A stretch of 40,026 nucleotides of DNA. Source: Methanobacteriota archaeon. Lineage in GTDB: Archaea > Halobacteriota > Methanosarcinia > Methanosarcinales > Methanosarcinaceae. Below, in pieces: positions 1-8,150 of this stretch. Under the pieces are notes generated by a model, which was given only the letters and a program-made list of their open reading frames with translations, made no database searches and was not told the DNA's origin. Every line of letters begins with the position of its first letter. The first letter of the stretch is position 1. The DNA lies in contig JAENZL010000013.1 of assembly GCA_016841265.1 (NCBI GenBank), positions 44,692 through 84,717 on the forward strand. The letters run 5' to 3'. The position numbers and the translations under genes were made by a program.

Positions 1-80
1 ACCTTAAACTTCAGTAACCTTAAACTTCAGTAACCTTAAACTTCAGTAACCTTAAACTTCAGTAACCTTAACTCCGGTCA
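1..80. repeat. 16-nt tandem repeat at left edge
   Basis: Four exact copies of the 16-nt unit ACCTTAAACTTCAGTA occupy 1-64, followed by a degenerate fifth copy at 65-80. The array touches the window edge, so its full length is unknown. It lies just beyond the 3' end of the minus-strand gene ending at 98. No open frame or hairpin explains it. Confidence 0.9.
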
Positions 81-97
81 CTTTAGACACTTTACTT

Positions 98-328
98 TCA
101 TTTAAGCCTGCGCCTGGACTTTGAAGCAATGATGTTTGATATTGCAATAACAAAGAAGACAAAGATCCCGGCCCAGAGGATGTATCTCCCTATCTCGATG
201 CCCAAAACAGTAAGCAATAACCCGAGAGCCAGAATACCAAGATTTATCTTGTTCATCTTTTTGTTTTTTTCCAGGACCTGTTTGTACGCAATTTCCTTTT
301 CCAGAATTTCCTTTTTCTCCGCTTTCAA
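98..328 (-). CDS. Small two-helix membrane protein (hypothetical)
   Basis: A 76-residue protein of unknown function. Residues 1-27 are charged and Lys/Glu-rich, which could be a short cytoplasmic helix. Two hydrophobic segments follow, at about 29-44 and 49-67, and the protein ends in a basic Ser/Arg/Lys tail. The start codon is TTG at 326-328. It is preceded on the minus strand by a strong purine-rich Shine-Dalgarno run (GAGGAGGAGAGGT), which supports both the gene and the non-ATG start. It begins 39 nt after the stop of the threonylcarbamoyl-adenylate synthase gene and is probably cotranscribed with it. I do not recognise the family; a role in the membrane is inferred from hydrophobicity only. 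Confidence 0.7.
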   Translation of the reverse strand: MKAEKKEILEKEIAYKQVLEKNKKMNKINLGILALGLLLTVLGIEIGRYILWAGIFVFFVIAISNIIASKSRRRLK

Positions 329-367
329 AGACCTCTCCTCCTCAAATGTTCTCTTTCCGGGAAAAAC

Positions 368-1468
368 TCAGACCTCAAACCTGGTGGAAGCAGCCTCTTT
401 CAGCCGATCCAGAAGCGCGATTCCAAGTCCCATGTTACTGAAAGAACCGTCAGCCAGAATCACATCAAGGCCTTTCAAGTCAAGAGTCCGGAGCCCCTCA
501 AAAAGTCTTAGGGCAGCCGTATCAGGATCTTTCCGGCCCCCCAGAAAAAACCACTCTTCCGGATCTTCGGAACGCAGCCCTTTCGAATCCAGGAAATTTG
601 CACTTTCCTCACTCAGCAGAAACCCGACTTTCAGCTCGTCCTTCTGGAAAATACCTGCGAGTTCTCCGATTTTTTCAGCAACCGGATTTCCTTTCCCTTC
701 TACAAGCACGACCGCAGTATCCGGAGTGTAATGTCCGTACTTTTGTCCGGCAATTTGATCAGATGAAGCCTCACCTGCCTCTCCCTTTGCACTTTTATAT
801 CCGAGCCTGACCTCTCCGAGAATTTTTTTGAGGGCTTCGAGCCCGATTGCCCCTGGCCGGAGAACAACCGGAGGTTCGGCAGTCATATCCACAACCGTGG
901 ACTCAACCCCGATCGTAACAGCACCCCCGTCAAGCACCGCATCGATCCTGCCCTTGAGGTCGGCAAGCACATGAGCCGCAGAACTGGGGCTGGGCCTTCC
1001 CGAAAGGTTGGCACTGGGGGCTGCAAGGGGCCTTCCGGCCCTTTTCACAAGTTCCAGGGGAATCCTGTGGTCAGGCATCCTGACCCCGACAGACGGGAGG
1101 TTCCCGGAAGTAATTGCGGGAACGGAATCACTTTTTTCCAGCACGAGAGTGAGGGGCCCTGGCCAGAAGGCGTCCATAAGTTTGAAAGCGCTTTCCGGGA
1201 CGTTCCTCACAATTTGTGGGAGGTCTTCCATGGAATGGATCAGCAGGCTAAGGGGGTTCCCTGGCGGCCTCTGTTTCGCCTCAAAAATCTTCCGGACAGC
1301 TTCCGGAAGGAGCCCGTCCGCTCCGAGCCCGTAGACGGTTTCCGTGGGAAAGGCCACGGTACCACCTTTCCTGATAAGCTCCGCCGCCTCCTCAAGCACG
1401 GCATCGAAATTTTCGTCAGAAACCCGGAAAATCCGGGTCTTTATTCCATTTTCGTTTTCAGCCTGCAC
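368..1468 (-). CDS. L-threonylcarbamoyladenylate synthase (Sua5/YwlC type)
   Basis: Makes threonylcarbamoyl-AMP from threonine, bicarbonate and ATP, the first step of the t6A37 modification of ANN-decoding tRNAs. It acts in the cytoplasm upstream of the KEOPS complex. Residues about 20-215 form a YrdC domain with the typical segments FPTETVYGLGADG, EAKQRPPGNPLS, SANLSG and LRPGAIG. Residues about 235-360 are the extra C-terminal Sua5 domain, so at 366 residues this is the long Sua5 form rather than the short YrdC form. The start is GTG at 1466-1468 with an upstream AAAAGGGGG run. It follows the RuBisCO gene by 85 nt, a gap filled by an 11-nt tandem repeat, and may be read from the same transcript. 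Confidence 0.93.
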   Translation of the reverse strand: MQAENENGIKTRIFRVSDENFDAVLEEAAELIRKGGTVAFPTETVYGLGADGLLPEAVRKIFEAKQRPPGNPLSLLIHSMEDLPQIVRNVPESAFKLMDAFWPGPLTLVLEKSDSVPAITSGNLPSVGVRMPDHRIPLELVKRAGRPLAAPSANLSGRPSPSSAAHVLADLKGRIDAVLDGGAVTIGVESTVVDMTAEPPVVLRPGAIGLEALKKILGEVRLGYKSAKGEAGEASSDQIAGQKYGHYTPDTAVVLVEGKGNPVAEKIGELAGIFQKDELKVGFLLSEESANFLDSKGLRSEDPEEWFFLGGRKDPDTAALRLFEGLRTLDLKGLDVILADGSFSNMGLGIALLDRLKEAASTRFEV

Positions 1469-1509
1469 AGAAGCAAAACCCCCTTTTCAGGTTTTTTATT
1501 TTATGCTTT

Positions 1510-1553
1510 TAGTTCTTATTTAGTTCTTATTTAGTTCTTATTTAGTTCTATTT
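1510..1553. repeat. 11-nt tandem repeat between RuBisCO and Sua5 genes
   Basis: Three exact copies of TAGTTCTTATT (1510-1542) and a fourth degenerate copy (1543-1553) fill most of the 85-nt gap directly after the RuBisCO stop codon. On the transcribed minus strand the copies are A-rich, so they do not look like an oligo-T terminator. Confidence 0.85.
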
Positions 1554-2840
1554 TTATTTTCCAGCCCATTTTTCAACGGCAGCCCCGAGTTCTTTCCTGT
1601 CCTTTGCATATTCTTCCAGGGTGAAGCCTTCCATGCTAGCTTCAAGCGCCTGCCTGCAGGCAGTTGCCCCGGGTGCAGTTCCCATAGGATGGGCGTGGAT
1701 TCCGCCGCCAAACTGCATGATAACGTCTTTTCCGAAGATGGAGTAGAGGTCCGGGATCATGGTTGGGGCAAGCCCTCCCGAAGCTACCGGGAACATAGGT
1801 TTGATTCCTTCCCAGTTCTGGGCAAGGACACTCTGTTCGGGATCTTCGGGCACGGTCTCGAGTACACACTCGTCCCTGATAGAAAGGACTTCGTCCTTAT
1901 CCCCGTGCATCTTCCCGACTACGGTACCGATATGCAGCTGGTCAAGCCCGATCAACCGGCAGAGTTTAGCTACGAGCAGCATGCTGACTCCGTGCCGGGG
2001 GTTCCTTGTGAATGCCGAGTGCATGCAGCGGTGGGCGTGGAGCGCCAGGCCTTCGTCTTCGGCTGCTTCCCGGAGGGTCTGGAGGGCTGTCCAGCCTGTG
2101 GGCACGATGTCGATCATTGCGTAACTTGCCCCAAGGTCTTTTAGCACATGCAGGCGCCGGATCATTTCCTCACAGGTAGGAGCCGTAATGTTGCACAGGT
2201 ACATCTTCCGTTCCCCGGTCTCGACTTCCGCCTTTTCCGCAAGTTTCAGGGTGAGTTCGGCCCTCTTTTCAAACCCATTGAACTTCTGGTCGGTAAGGTT
2301 CTCGTCATCCTTTACAAGGTCACAACCCCCGGCAAAGGCATTGTATGCCACTTCCGCATGCATTTCTGAGGTCAGGCCTACTTTCGGCTTGACGATTGTC
2401 CCGATCAGGGGCCTATCTTTAACCCCTACGATATCCCTGATCCCGGAAAGCCCGAAGTTCGGGCCCTTGAACTCCCGGAGCATGGACTTCGGGAAGCTAA
2501 TGTCCTGCAAGCGCAGGTTATCTACAATCTTCATGCTGAAAATGTTGCCAGCCACCGCACTAAGAACCTGAGGAACGGACCCAAGTTCAAAGAGCTCTTC
2601 AGAATAAGCCACTCGAACCGATTTTGTCCCCTCATCCAGGTAAAAGACATGGGGTTTCAGTTTTGCTGCAAGCTCTGGGCTCAGGGTAGAAATTTCAGTC
2701 CAGGAATCAATGGAACTTTCCCCCGCCATATGGGTGGAAGCTTCCTCAAAACTTACTCCTTCTGCCGGTTCAATGTGGAATTCACAGATCAGATCTGTGT
2801 CTTTCGGGCTGTAGCCCGGGTCTACGTAGTCCCTGCGCAT
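1554..2840 (-). CDS. rbcL: Form III ribulose-1,5-bisphosphate carboxylase
   Basis: Carboxylates ribulose 1,5-bisphosphate to two 3-phosphoglycerates. In archaea the form III enzyme serves AMP/nucleoside ribose salvage together with AMP phosphorylase and ribose-1,5-bisphosphate isomerase, rather than a Calvin cycle. Neither partner gene is in this window. At 428 residues it is of form III length. Active-site elements are visible: TIVKPK with Lys151, GGCDLVKDDE with the carbamylated Lys177 and metal ligands Asp179/Glu180, HAHR with His270, and loop 6 HIGTVVGKMHGD with Lys310. The phosphate-binding FGGGIHAHP segment follows. The ATG start at 2838-2840 has the Shine-Dalgarno GGAGAT nearby. A TATA-like stretch lies in the 252-nt upstream gap at about 3014-3045. 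The Sua5 gene follows in the same direction. Confidence 0.97.
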   Translation of the reverse strand: MRRDYVDPGYSPKDTDLICEFHIEPAEGVSFEEASTHMAGESSIDSWTEISTLSPELAAKLKPHVFYLDEGTKSVRVAYSEELFELGSVPQVLSAVAGNIFSMKIVDNLRLQDISFPKSMLREFKGPNFGLSGIRDIVGVKDRPLIGTIVKPKVGLTSEMHAEVAYNAFAGGCDLVKDDENLTDQKFNGFEKRAELTLKLAEKAEVETGERKMYLCNITAPTCEEMIRRLHVLKDLGASYAMIDIVPTGWTALQTLREAAEDEGLALHAHRCMHSAFTRNPRHGVSMLLVAKLCRLIGLDQLHIGTVVGKMHGDKDEVLSIRDECVLETVPEDPEQSVLAQNWEGIKPMFPVASGGLAPTMIPDLYSIFGKDVIMQFGGGIHAHPMGTAPGATACRQALEASMEGFTLEEYAKDRKELGAAVEKWAGK

Positions 2841-3092
2841 TTTTTTATCTCCTATGTTTGTATAGAGTAAATTCTTCTCCTATATGATAAAAATGAAGTT
2901 CTAATTGAAGGAAGTATCTGAACGTAAATAAAAATTTGTTCATTTGAAAGCTTTGAATGTGGACCCGAAGTAAAAAGGGAAATAAAAAGATAAGAGAGCT
3001 ATTCCAGAAACTGCCCCTATACATATAATATACATATGATATAGACAGGCAAAATAGAAAAACCAAATGTAGATAAAAAGAGGATTTAAAGT

Positions 3093-4259
3093 TTATTCCA
3101 ACCCGTTTTTTAAGTATTCTGATTTGTAACATACGGATTCATAAGCTTCAGATTCGCGATATTTGGATTCATGACATTTTGAATTATAAGATTTGGATTC
3201 ATGATATTCGGACCCACAGCCTTCGAAACATGAAGAAGATGACCCATAATACTCATCCCTTGCCTCGACCAGCGCTCTCATATTTTCGAGAGGTGTCAGA
3301 GGCGCAATTCCGCAGCCAGGAGCAAGGATATCAACCCCTCCTTCCAGAGATTTTCTTGCTTCCGCCTTTACACCTTCGCGACTGCCGCAAAGGAGAGTCG
3401 AAGAACTGGCAACGTTTCCTATAAGGCAGATCCCATTTCCGAGGCTTTTCTTTGCACTTTTCAGGTCCCGGACCTTTTCTTCGACACTAATGCCCTCAAA
3501 ACCGCATTCAGAAAGGGTTTCCAGAAAAGGGGAAGCGTTTCCGCACATATGCAGTATTTTGATCCCTTTTACCTGCTTACAAAAACGCCTGTAAGCGGGT
3601 TTTATTAAAAGGTCGAAAATCTCCAGGTTTAAAAGGTCAGGGCCTGATATGCCATCCGGAATACAAACTGCATCCACACCTTCCTCAAAAAGGGCATTTG
3701 CATACTCAATGCAGGCTTCAGTATTGATTTCCAGGCATTCCCTGATATAGTCAGGAGATTTAAGAAGCTGTCTCAGGTAGTTGTCCGCCCCCAGAAGCCT
3801 GGAACAAAGGGCAGCCGGACTTTCTATTCCCACAATTAGGGGGAGAGACCCTTCAGTTTTATTCTTAAGGAGAGCAGTTGCTTGCAAAACCGTAGGGATC
3901 CTGCCCTTTTCCAGCAGGGAATCCGGGATTTCCGGCAATTCCCCTGAGTTTTCAAGGGGAGGAAATGTTACATAGGGCTGGGTCTCCTTTGTTCCCCTGC
4001 TAACCTTACACCCCATCGCTTCTGAGAGTACTGTTACGCAGTAAGGATACCTTACAGCCTCCAGTCTCGTAATTTCATGGGCAGCCAGGGAGAGAGCTGC
4101 CATTTTTTCAGGGTTGCTGTGGGCTTCAGGCCAGAAAGCCCCGCATTTTTCCATAAGAGAAACAGTTCCTGTCTGGGTAACGGAAAGTACCGGCGCCCGA
4201 TCCACGGTTTTCCCCTTCAACACATTCAGGAAACGGTCTCTTAAATTGTACTCGATCAT
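3093..4259 (-). CDS. MtaA/MtbA-like methylcobamide:CoM methyltransferase (UroD superfamily)
   Basis: Belongs to the uroporphyrinogen decarboxylase-like family that moves methyl groups from a methylated corrinoid protein to coenzyme M, or related thiols, in methylotrophic methanogenesis. The predicted zinc site His237-x-Cys239 and Cys316 keeps the H-x-C-x76-C spacing of MtbA/MtaA, so it looks catalytically competent. The catalytic region is about 1-338. The tail from about 351 to 385 is seven five-residue repeats rich in Tyr, Cys, His, Glu, Ser and Lys, and is not part of the family. No corrinoid-binding domain is present, so it is not an MtsD-type fusion. No Shine-Dalgarno is clear at the ATG. 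A hydantoinase-like gene lies 392 nt upstream on the same strand. Its substrate partner cannot be told from the sequence. Confidence 0.82.
   Translation of the reverse strand: MIEYNLRDRFLNVLKGKTVDRAPVLSVTQTGTVSLMEKCGAFWPEAHSNPEKMAALSLAAHEITRLEAVRYPYCVTVLSEAMGCKVSRGTKETQPYVTFPPLENSGELPEIPDSLLEKGRIPTVLQATALLKNKTEGSLPLIVGIESPAALCSRLLGADNYLRQLLKSPDYIRECLEINTEACIEYANALFEEGVDAVCIPDGISGPDLLNLEIFDLLIKPAYRRFCKQVKGIKILHMCGNASPFLETLSECGFEGISVEEKVRDLKSAKKSLGNGICLIGNVASSSTLLCGSREGVKAEARKSLEGGVDILAPGCGIAPLTPLENMRALVEARDEYYGSSSSCFEGCGSEYHESKSYNSKCHESKYRESEAYESVCYKSEYLKNGLE
3105..3209 (-). repeat. Coding 15-nt repeats: pentapeptide C-terminal tail
   Basis: The 3' end of the methyltransferase gene is a degenerate 15-nt tandem repeat encoding seven pentads from residue 351 to 385. 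They follow the pattern (Y/C/S)-(aromatic or polar)-(E/K/N)-S-(K/E), for example YHESK, SYNSK, CHESK, YRESE. The pentads contribute two Cys, two His and several Tyr residues. The period is a multiple of three, so the reading frame is preserved. This looks like a tandem repeat that was captured into the coding region. Confidence 0.8.
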
Positions 4260-4651
4260 GTATATCTATAAGTTATTTAATTGGATTTGGATTATTTTTA
4301 ATCGGATTATTTTTAATCGGATTATTTTTAATCGGATTATTTTTTAATTGTATTTATGTTTCTAATTGTATTTATGTTTCTAATTAGATTTGAGAGTTCC
4401 GATTTAAGACTCTGCCGTTAGTTTTTTCAGTAATGAAAGAAAAGGCTCCTCCCAGCCTACCGAACCTTTTTAAACACTCATTAGTGCATGGTTGTAGTAT
4501 ACAATTTTTGTAAAAAAGGGCAAACCATTAAGCTGGCGTCTTGAACTATTTTGATTCAGGGTTAACAAAATCAGACCCGAAACCTTCAGGAAAAATTAAA
4601 ATGAAAGGATAAAAAGAAAAGGGTTTTAAAAATAAAGGTTTTGCCTGGGGT
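4260..4651. other. Intergenic region with AT-rich tandem repeats
   Basis: Between the two minus-strand genes lies 392 nt without a credible gene. Positions 4289-4333 hold three copies of the 15-nt unit GGATTATTTTTAATC with a degenerate fourth to 4348. Positions 4345-4380 hold two copies of an 18-nt unit, TAATTGTATTTATGTTTC. On the minus strand the 15-nt units read as TTAAAAATAATCC, close to the methyltransferase start, and could include TATA-like elements. No single promoter stands out. Confidence 0.75.
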
Positions 4652-6607
4652 TCACTTAAGTTTCAGGGGGCTTCCGACTCCAAGGCCTGACAGGCGGGTC
4701 TCTTTCGGAGCCCCGTATCCCGGATTGAAGTCTTTCCTTTCAAGATCGAAACGGACCTGTTCTTTCCGGAGCCCGTGCCCGCCCATATGCTCGAAAATAA
4801 GCTGTTCCATGAGACCAAGCCCATAATCCATGGCTTCCGCGTAGCTGTCAGCGACTGTCCTTTCCTTTTCCGAAAATACATGGTACCGGTCAGACCCGGG
4901 CCCCACCGGACGGACAAGAATTTCACTTCTTTTGATTATGTTTCCTACAAGAGCTCCAACGGCATTGCCCACTTCATGGAACTCGGGAACCAGGATATCC
5001 GCATCGATAAACTCCCGGAGCTCGGACACGTAAGCTTTCACCGGGGCTCCGATCATCACTACAGGCATCGTGATTTTGTACTTCATAAACCTGGAGCCTT
5101 CCATCAATTTTTCAAGGTTCTCCCGCTTGATGTCCTTTGCAAGAAAGGTCAGCAGATCAAGAGCGACATTCTTTGCAAAGTTCTTTTTTATTTCCCTGGA
5201 AAAACCTTCCTCATCCAGGCCCAGATGACGGCCGAGAAGTTCCGCTCCAAGCAAAGAAGCCGCCCTGTCCCAGGCCTCGTAGTCCCCCAGCACATGGAGA
5301 GCATCCGTGGGAGTAAAACCGATATGGCAGATGCAGTGCTTCTGGATCAGGGAACGCAGGGCTTTTGCAAAGTAAAGGGGATGCTTCCCGATCTTTTCCG
5401 AAATGCCATAAACAGAAATAGGCTCATATTCTATCAGGTCCAGGACCCGGCGTTCATAATCGTTAAGTTCGAACTCAATTGAGTAATTAAGAGAATGCAG
5501 GTCTTCTTCAGACTCCGGATGCCCGATCCTTACAAAAAAGCTGGTTGGCTGAAGGACATCGTCCATTATCCTTTCGGAGGGTTTTTCCCCTTCAAGCAAC
5601 CTGTCCACAAGGGAAGGATACCGGGAAGCTGCAAGGCAGAGAGGGATAACCCTATGAGGCCCTATGCAGAGTTTTTTCTGTACCCATACGTGGCTGTCCC
5701 CGCCCAGTGCCGAAGTCTGGATCCTGACTGCCCGGACCATTGTCCTCCAGTTCCCTACAATAGCACCGTTTTCACTGATTTCGGGAACCCCATCCTCGAT
5801 AAGGGCTATATCGGTACTGGTCCCCCCTATGTCCACTGCAACACAGTTTTTCAGTCCGCTGATGTGCGCAGCCCCCACAAGACTTGCTGCAGGCCCTGAA
5901 AAGATGGACTCCACCGGTTTTTCAACGGCGTCCTCTATCCTGGCCAGGGAGCCGTCGCATTTCATGACCATCAGGGGAGCGCTGATGTTTCTCACTTCCA
6001 TTACGGAGAGGACTGCCCGGATGAAATGGGAATTTATAGGGATCAGACGGGCGTTCAGAGTGGCAGTAACCGCCCTTTCGTAGGCGCCCAGGTCCAGGGA
6101 AAGCTCGTGTCCGCAGACCACGGGTTTGCTGGTAAGGCGCTCTACGGTTTCCTTTATGGCAAGTTCGTGTTCGGGGTTGCGGATGGCAAAATAAGAAGAT
6201 ACGGCATAGGAAGAGACACAGTTACCGGTGCTATTGACGAACTCCTCAACTGCTTCAAGATCCAAACGCCCGATTTCGTTTCCTTTTGAATCATGCCCTC
6301 CATTTACGGTCACCATATCCCTGGCAGGGACTTCCCCACTCACAGAGTAGCCAGACAGGATTAACCCTGCATGGTGGCCTTTTCCTTCAAGAGTTGAGTT
6401 GGTGGCAAGAGTCGTAGAAACGGAAACAAGTTTGACGTGCTCCAGATATTCCTGCCCCAGGCCTGCAATTACGTTTTCTATCCCTTCGATCAGATTGGAA
6501 TGAGTGGTCAGAGCTTTATTAGAACAGAGGATGGCACCGTCCGAGAGGTCCATGATGACGGCATCCGTATATGTGCCGCCAGTGTCGATTCCTAAACCCA
6601 GTTTCAT
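4652..6607 (-). CDS. Hydantoinase/oxoprolinase-family ATPase with internal winged-helix-like segment
   Basis: A 651-residue cytoplasmic protein of the ASKHA-fold hydantoinase/oxoprolinase family, whose members use ATP to open or make amide and related bonds. The N-terminal nucleotide-binding motif GIDTGGTYTD is at about 5-14 and the second phosphate motif VAVDIGGTSTD at about 256-266. Residues about 383-440 look like a winged helix (YERRVLDLIEYEPISVYGIS, then a recognition-helix-like stretch), which classical hydantoinase A lacks. The family normally begins at MKLGLGIDTGGT, so I place the start at ATG 6605-6607. An in-frame ATG at 6640 would add 11 residues. Neither start has a clear Shine-Dalgarno. 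It lies upstream of the methyltransferase-like gene on the same strand, which may mean a shared task. The substrate is unknown. Confidence 0.82.
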   Translation of the reverse strand: MKLGLGIDTGGTYTDAVIMDLSDGAILCSNKALTTHSNLIEGIENVIAGLGQEYLEHVKLVSVSTTLATNSTLEGKGHHAGLILSGYSVSGEVPARDMVTVNGGHDSKGNEIGRLDLEAVEEFVNSTGNCVSSYAVSSYFAIRNPEHELAIKETVERLTSKPVVCGHELSLDLGAYERAVTATLNARLIPINSHFIRAVLSVMEVRNISAPLMVMKCDGSLARIEDAVEKPVESIFSGPAASLVGAAHISGLKNCVAVDIGGTSTDIALIEDGVPEISENGAIVGNWRTMVRAVRIQTSALGGDSHVWVQKKLCIGPHRVIPLCLAASRYPSLVDRLLEGEKPSERIMDDVLQPTSFFVRIGHPESEEDLHSLNYSIEFELNDYERRVLDLIEYEPISVYGISEKIGKHPLYFAKALRSLIQKHCICHIGFTPTDALHVLGDYEAWDRAASLLGAELLGRHLGLDEEGFSREIKKNFAKNVALDLLTFLAKDIKRENLEKLMEGSRFMKYKITMPVVMIGAPVKAYVSELREFIDADILVPEFHEVGNAVGALVGNIIKRSEILVRPVGPGSDRYHVFSEKERTVADSYAEAMDYGLGLMEQLIFEHMGGHGLRKEQVRFDLERKDFNPGYGAPKETRLSGLGVGSPLKLK

Positions 6608-7033
6608 AGATTCTAATTTATTTTCAAAAAGATATAACATAGCCGATGTGAGATTTCCAGGGAAAGGGGATTCTGCAGGGGTAAGAAATATTGAAGGGCA
6701 TCAAATATTGAGGGGTGTTAAATATGAGAGGGAGAGAAACAAATAAAAAAATCCTGCATTGTCCTGTAGAGTCTTGAAAACATTGAAAATATTGAAAGCC
6801 TTGAAAGTCTTGAAAACATTCAGAAGAAAAAATAAAGAATCGATAGCTTCAGCCTATTTGCAACCCACTTGTAATCAATTTGCGGAAAGAGAATAGAAAA
6901 TCAAAAAAAATCAAAAATAAAAATCGAAGAACTGGATTGAAAAAGCAAGATTGAAAAGTGGTCAAAAAGTCAGACAAACAGGTAAAAAAACGAAAAAATA
7001 ATGAATGTGTTTTGAAAACACATCCATTTCTCT
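6608..7033. other. Intergenic region after the mrp operon
   Basis: This 426-nt stretch holds no credible gene. It contains short direct repeats of a TTGAAAACATT-like unit (about 6774-6825), a loosely repeated ATTGAGGG/AATATTGA stretch (about 6688-6725), and the A-rich block that reads as oligo-T on the minus strand. A promoter for the hydantoinase-like gene must lie here or very near its start, but I cannot point to one with confidence. Confidence 0.6.
6895..6927 (-). terminator. Oligo-T terminator candidate for the mrp operon
   Basis: Read on the minus strand this is a run of T-tracts (TTTTTATTTTTG followed by eight T) about 105 nt past the mrpG stop codon. Archaeal RNA polymerase terminates on such oligo-T tracts without needing a hairpin. 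Confidence 0.5.
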
Positions 7034-7384
7034 TCAATCTTTTCTTTTTCCTGCGTACTCATCAAGGCAGCTGCCATCACAGAGCTTTACACCCATCCTG
7101 TAGGCCGCCCGGGCGATCATATGCCCGGAAATCGGAGAAGTAAGGAGGATGAAAAGCCCGACTGTAAAGGCTTTGATGCCCATGGGAGTGATACCTTCCT
7201 GGAAGATGATGCTCAAGAGAACTCCAAAAGCTCCCAGAGTACCGACCTTGGTCGTTGCGTGCAACCTGTTGTATACATCAGGCAGACGCAGAAGGCCGAT
7301 CATACCCACAGAGAGGAAGAAGAGACCTACGAACAGGCTGATAATGCTCAGGATATCTGCCACGAGTGCCAGTTCACCTGCCAT
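7034..7384 (-). CDS. mrpG: Mrp Na+/H+ antiporter subunit G
   Basis: Small membrane subunit (116 residues) of the Mrp/Mnh multisubunit Na+/H+ antiporter. Three hydrophobic helices are visible at roughly 8-30, 42-62 and 70-92. The segment LRLPDVYNRLHATTKVGTLG after the first helix is the family signature. It is the last gene of the operon, and its ATG shares one base with the mrpF stop (TGATG), indicating translational coupling. The MrpG C-terminus is short and polar, ending in Arg-Lys-Asp. Confidence 0.95.
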   Translation of the reverse strand: MAGELALVADILSIISLFVGLFFLSVGMIGLLRLPDVYNRLHATTKVGTLGAFGVLLSIIFQEGITPMGIKAFTVGLFILLTSPISGHMIARAAYRMGVKLCDGSCLDEYAGKRKD

Positions 7385-7656
7385 CAGATCACCTCCCCTT
7401 TATCGAGATACTTTGCAACCACAACTGTCCCCACGAAGGAGATAATTGCGAGAAGCATGGCGACGTCCATAAGGAAGATAGAGCTCGCCTGATAAGCATA
7501 GAGTGCGAATATCACCACAAGGGCATTACCCATGGCATCCTCAGCCGCAATCCTGTCAGCGAGGGTAGGACCGTACAGTACTCTGTATACGCAGGGTGCT
7601 GTTGCGGCTACCATAACTATCAGGGCAAGGAAGTCTGCTTGTTCCAGAGAAATCAT
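7384..7656 (-). CDS. mrpF: Mrp Na+/H+ antiporter subunit F
   Basis: Membrane subunit of 90 residues, typical of MrpF. Hydrophobic helices span about 4-24, 36-56 and 60-81. The conserved segment VYRVLYGPTLADRIAAEDA follows the first helix and is diagnostic. Its start overlaps the mrpE stop by four bases (ATGA), and its stop overlaps the mrpG start by one. It forms part of the small-subunit module with MrpE and MrpG. Confidence 0.95.
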   Translation of the reverse strand: MISLEQADFLALIVMVAATAPCVYRVLYGPTLADRIAAEDAMGNALVVIFALYAYQASSIFLMDVAMLLAIISFVGTVVVAKYLDKGEVI

Positions 7657-8150
7657 TCGAATGCCTCCAGCACATACTTTTCAAGGTCATCCCGGATGGA
7701 ATCACGGATCCCCTGAGGATCGGTTGAATCGATAGAGTGCACATAGAGCACTTTCTGGTCGTCCGAGATATCCACTGTCAGGGTTCCTGGAGTTAGAGTG
7801 ATCGTGTTTGCAATCCCGGTGATTCCAATGTTGGTCTTTGTCCGAATAGGAACGGCGATAATCCCGGGTTTGATATCGATCTTGGGGCTGAGAACGATCT
7901 TTGCGACCACGATGTTCGCTTTTATGATCTCCTTAATCAGCACGTAGAAGTACACAAGCTTCTTGGGGATCTTTGCAAGCCAATCTCCTGTAGGTGTTAC
8001 AACCTCATCCAGCCTGTAGAGTTTGCTGAAAGGCTGGACGACCACCATTCCGAAGATAAGGCCCAGGAAAATGCTGCCGATAGTTACTTGCCCACTGACC
8101 AGACACCATATGACCGGGAGTCCCATGTAAATAATCAGACGGCGTTTCAT
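7653..8150 (-). CDS. mrpE: Mrp Na+/H+ antiporter subunit E
   Basis: 165 residues, usual for MrpE. Two N-terminal hydrophobic helices (about 5-20 and 25-45) are followed by a further hydrophobic stretch and a hydrophilic C-terminal domain. The stretch TNIGITGIANTITLTPGTLT near residues 103-122 is the family hallmark. The start overlaps the mrpD stop by four bases, and the stop overlaps mrpF by four bases. Confidence 0.95.
   Translation of the reverse strand: MKRRLIIYMGLPVIWCLVSGQVTIGSIFLGLIFGMVVVQPFSKLYRLDEVVTPTGDWLAKIPKKLVYFYVLIKEIIKANIVVAKIVLSPKIDIKPGIIAVPIRTKTNIGITGIANTITLTPGTLTVDISDDQKVLYVHSIDSTDPQGIRDSIRDDLEKYVLEAFE

Noticed and set aside
2845-3132. 95-residue minus-strand frame upstream of RuBisCO
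   Set aside because: It overlaps the 3' end of the methyltransferase gene, is hydrophobic by AT-richness, and has no ribosome site. The space is better read as a promoter region.
3093-4259. Reading the methyltransferase as an MtsD/F/H-type fused corrinoid/methyltransferase
   Set aside because: There is no corrinoid-binding domain (no DxHxxG motif). Only the UroD-like catalytic domain and the repeat tail are present.
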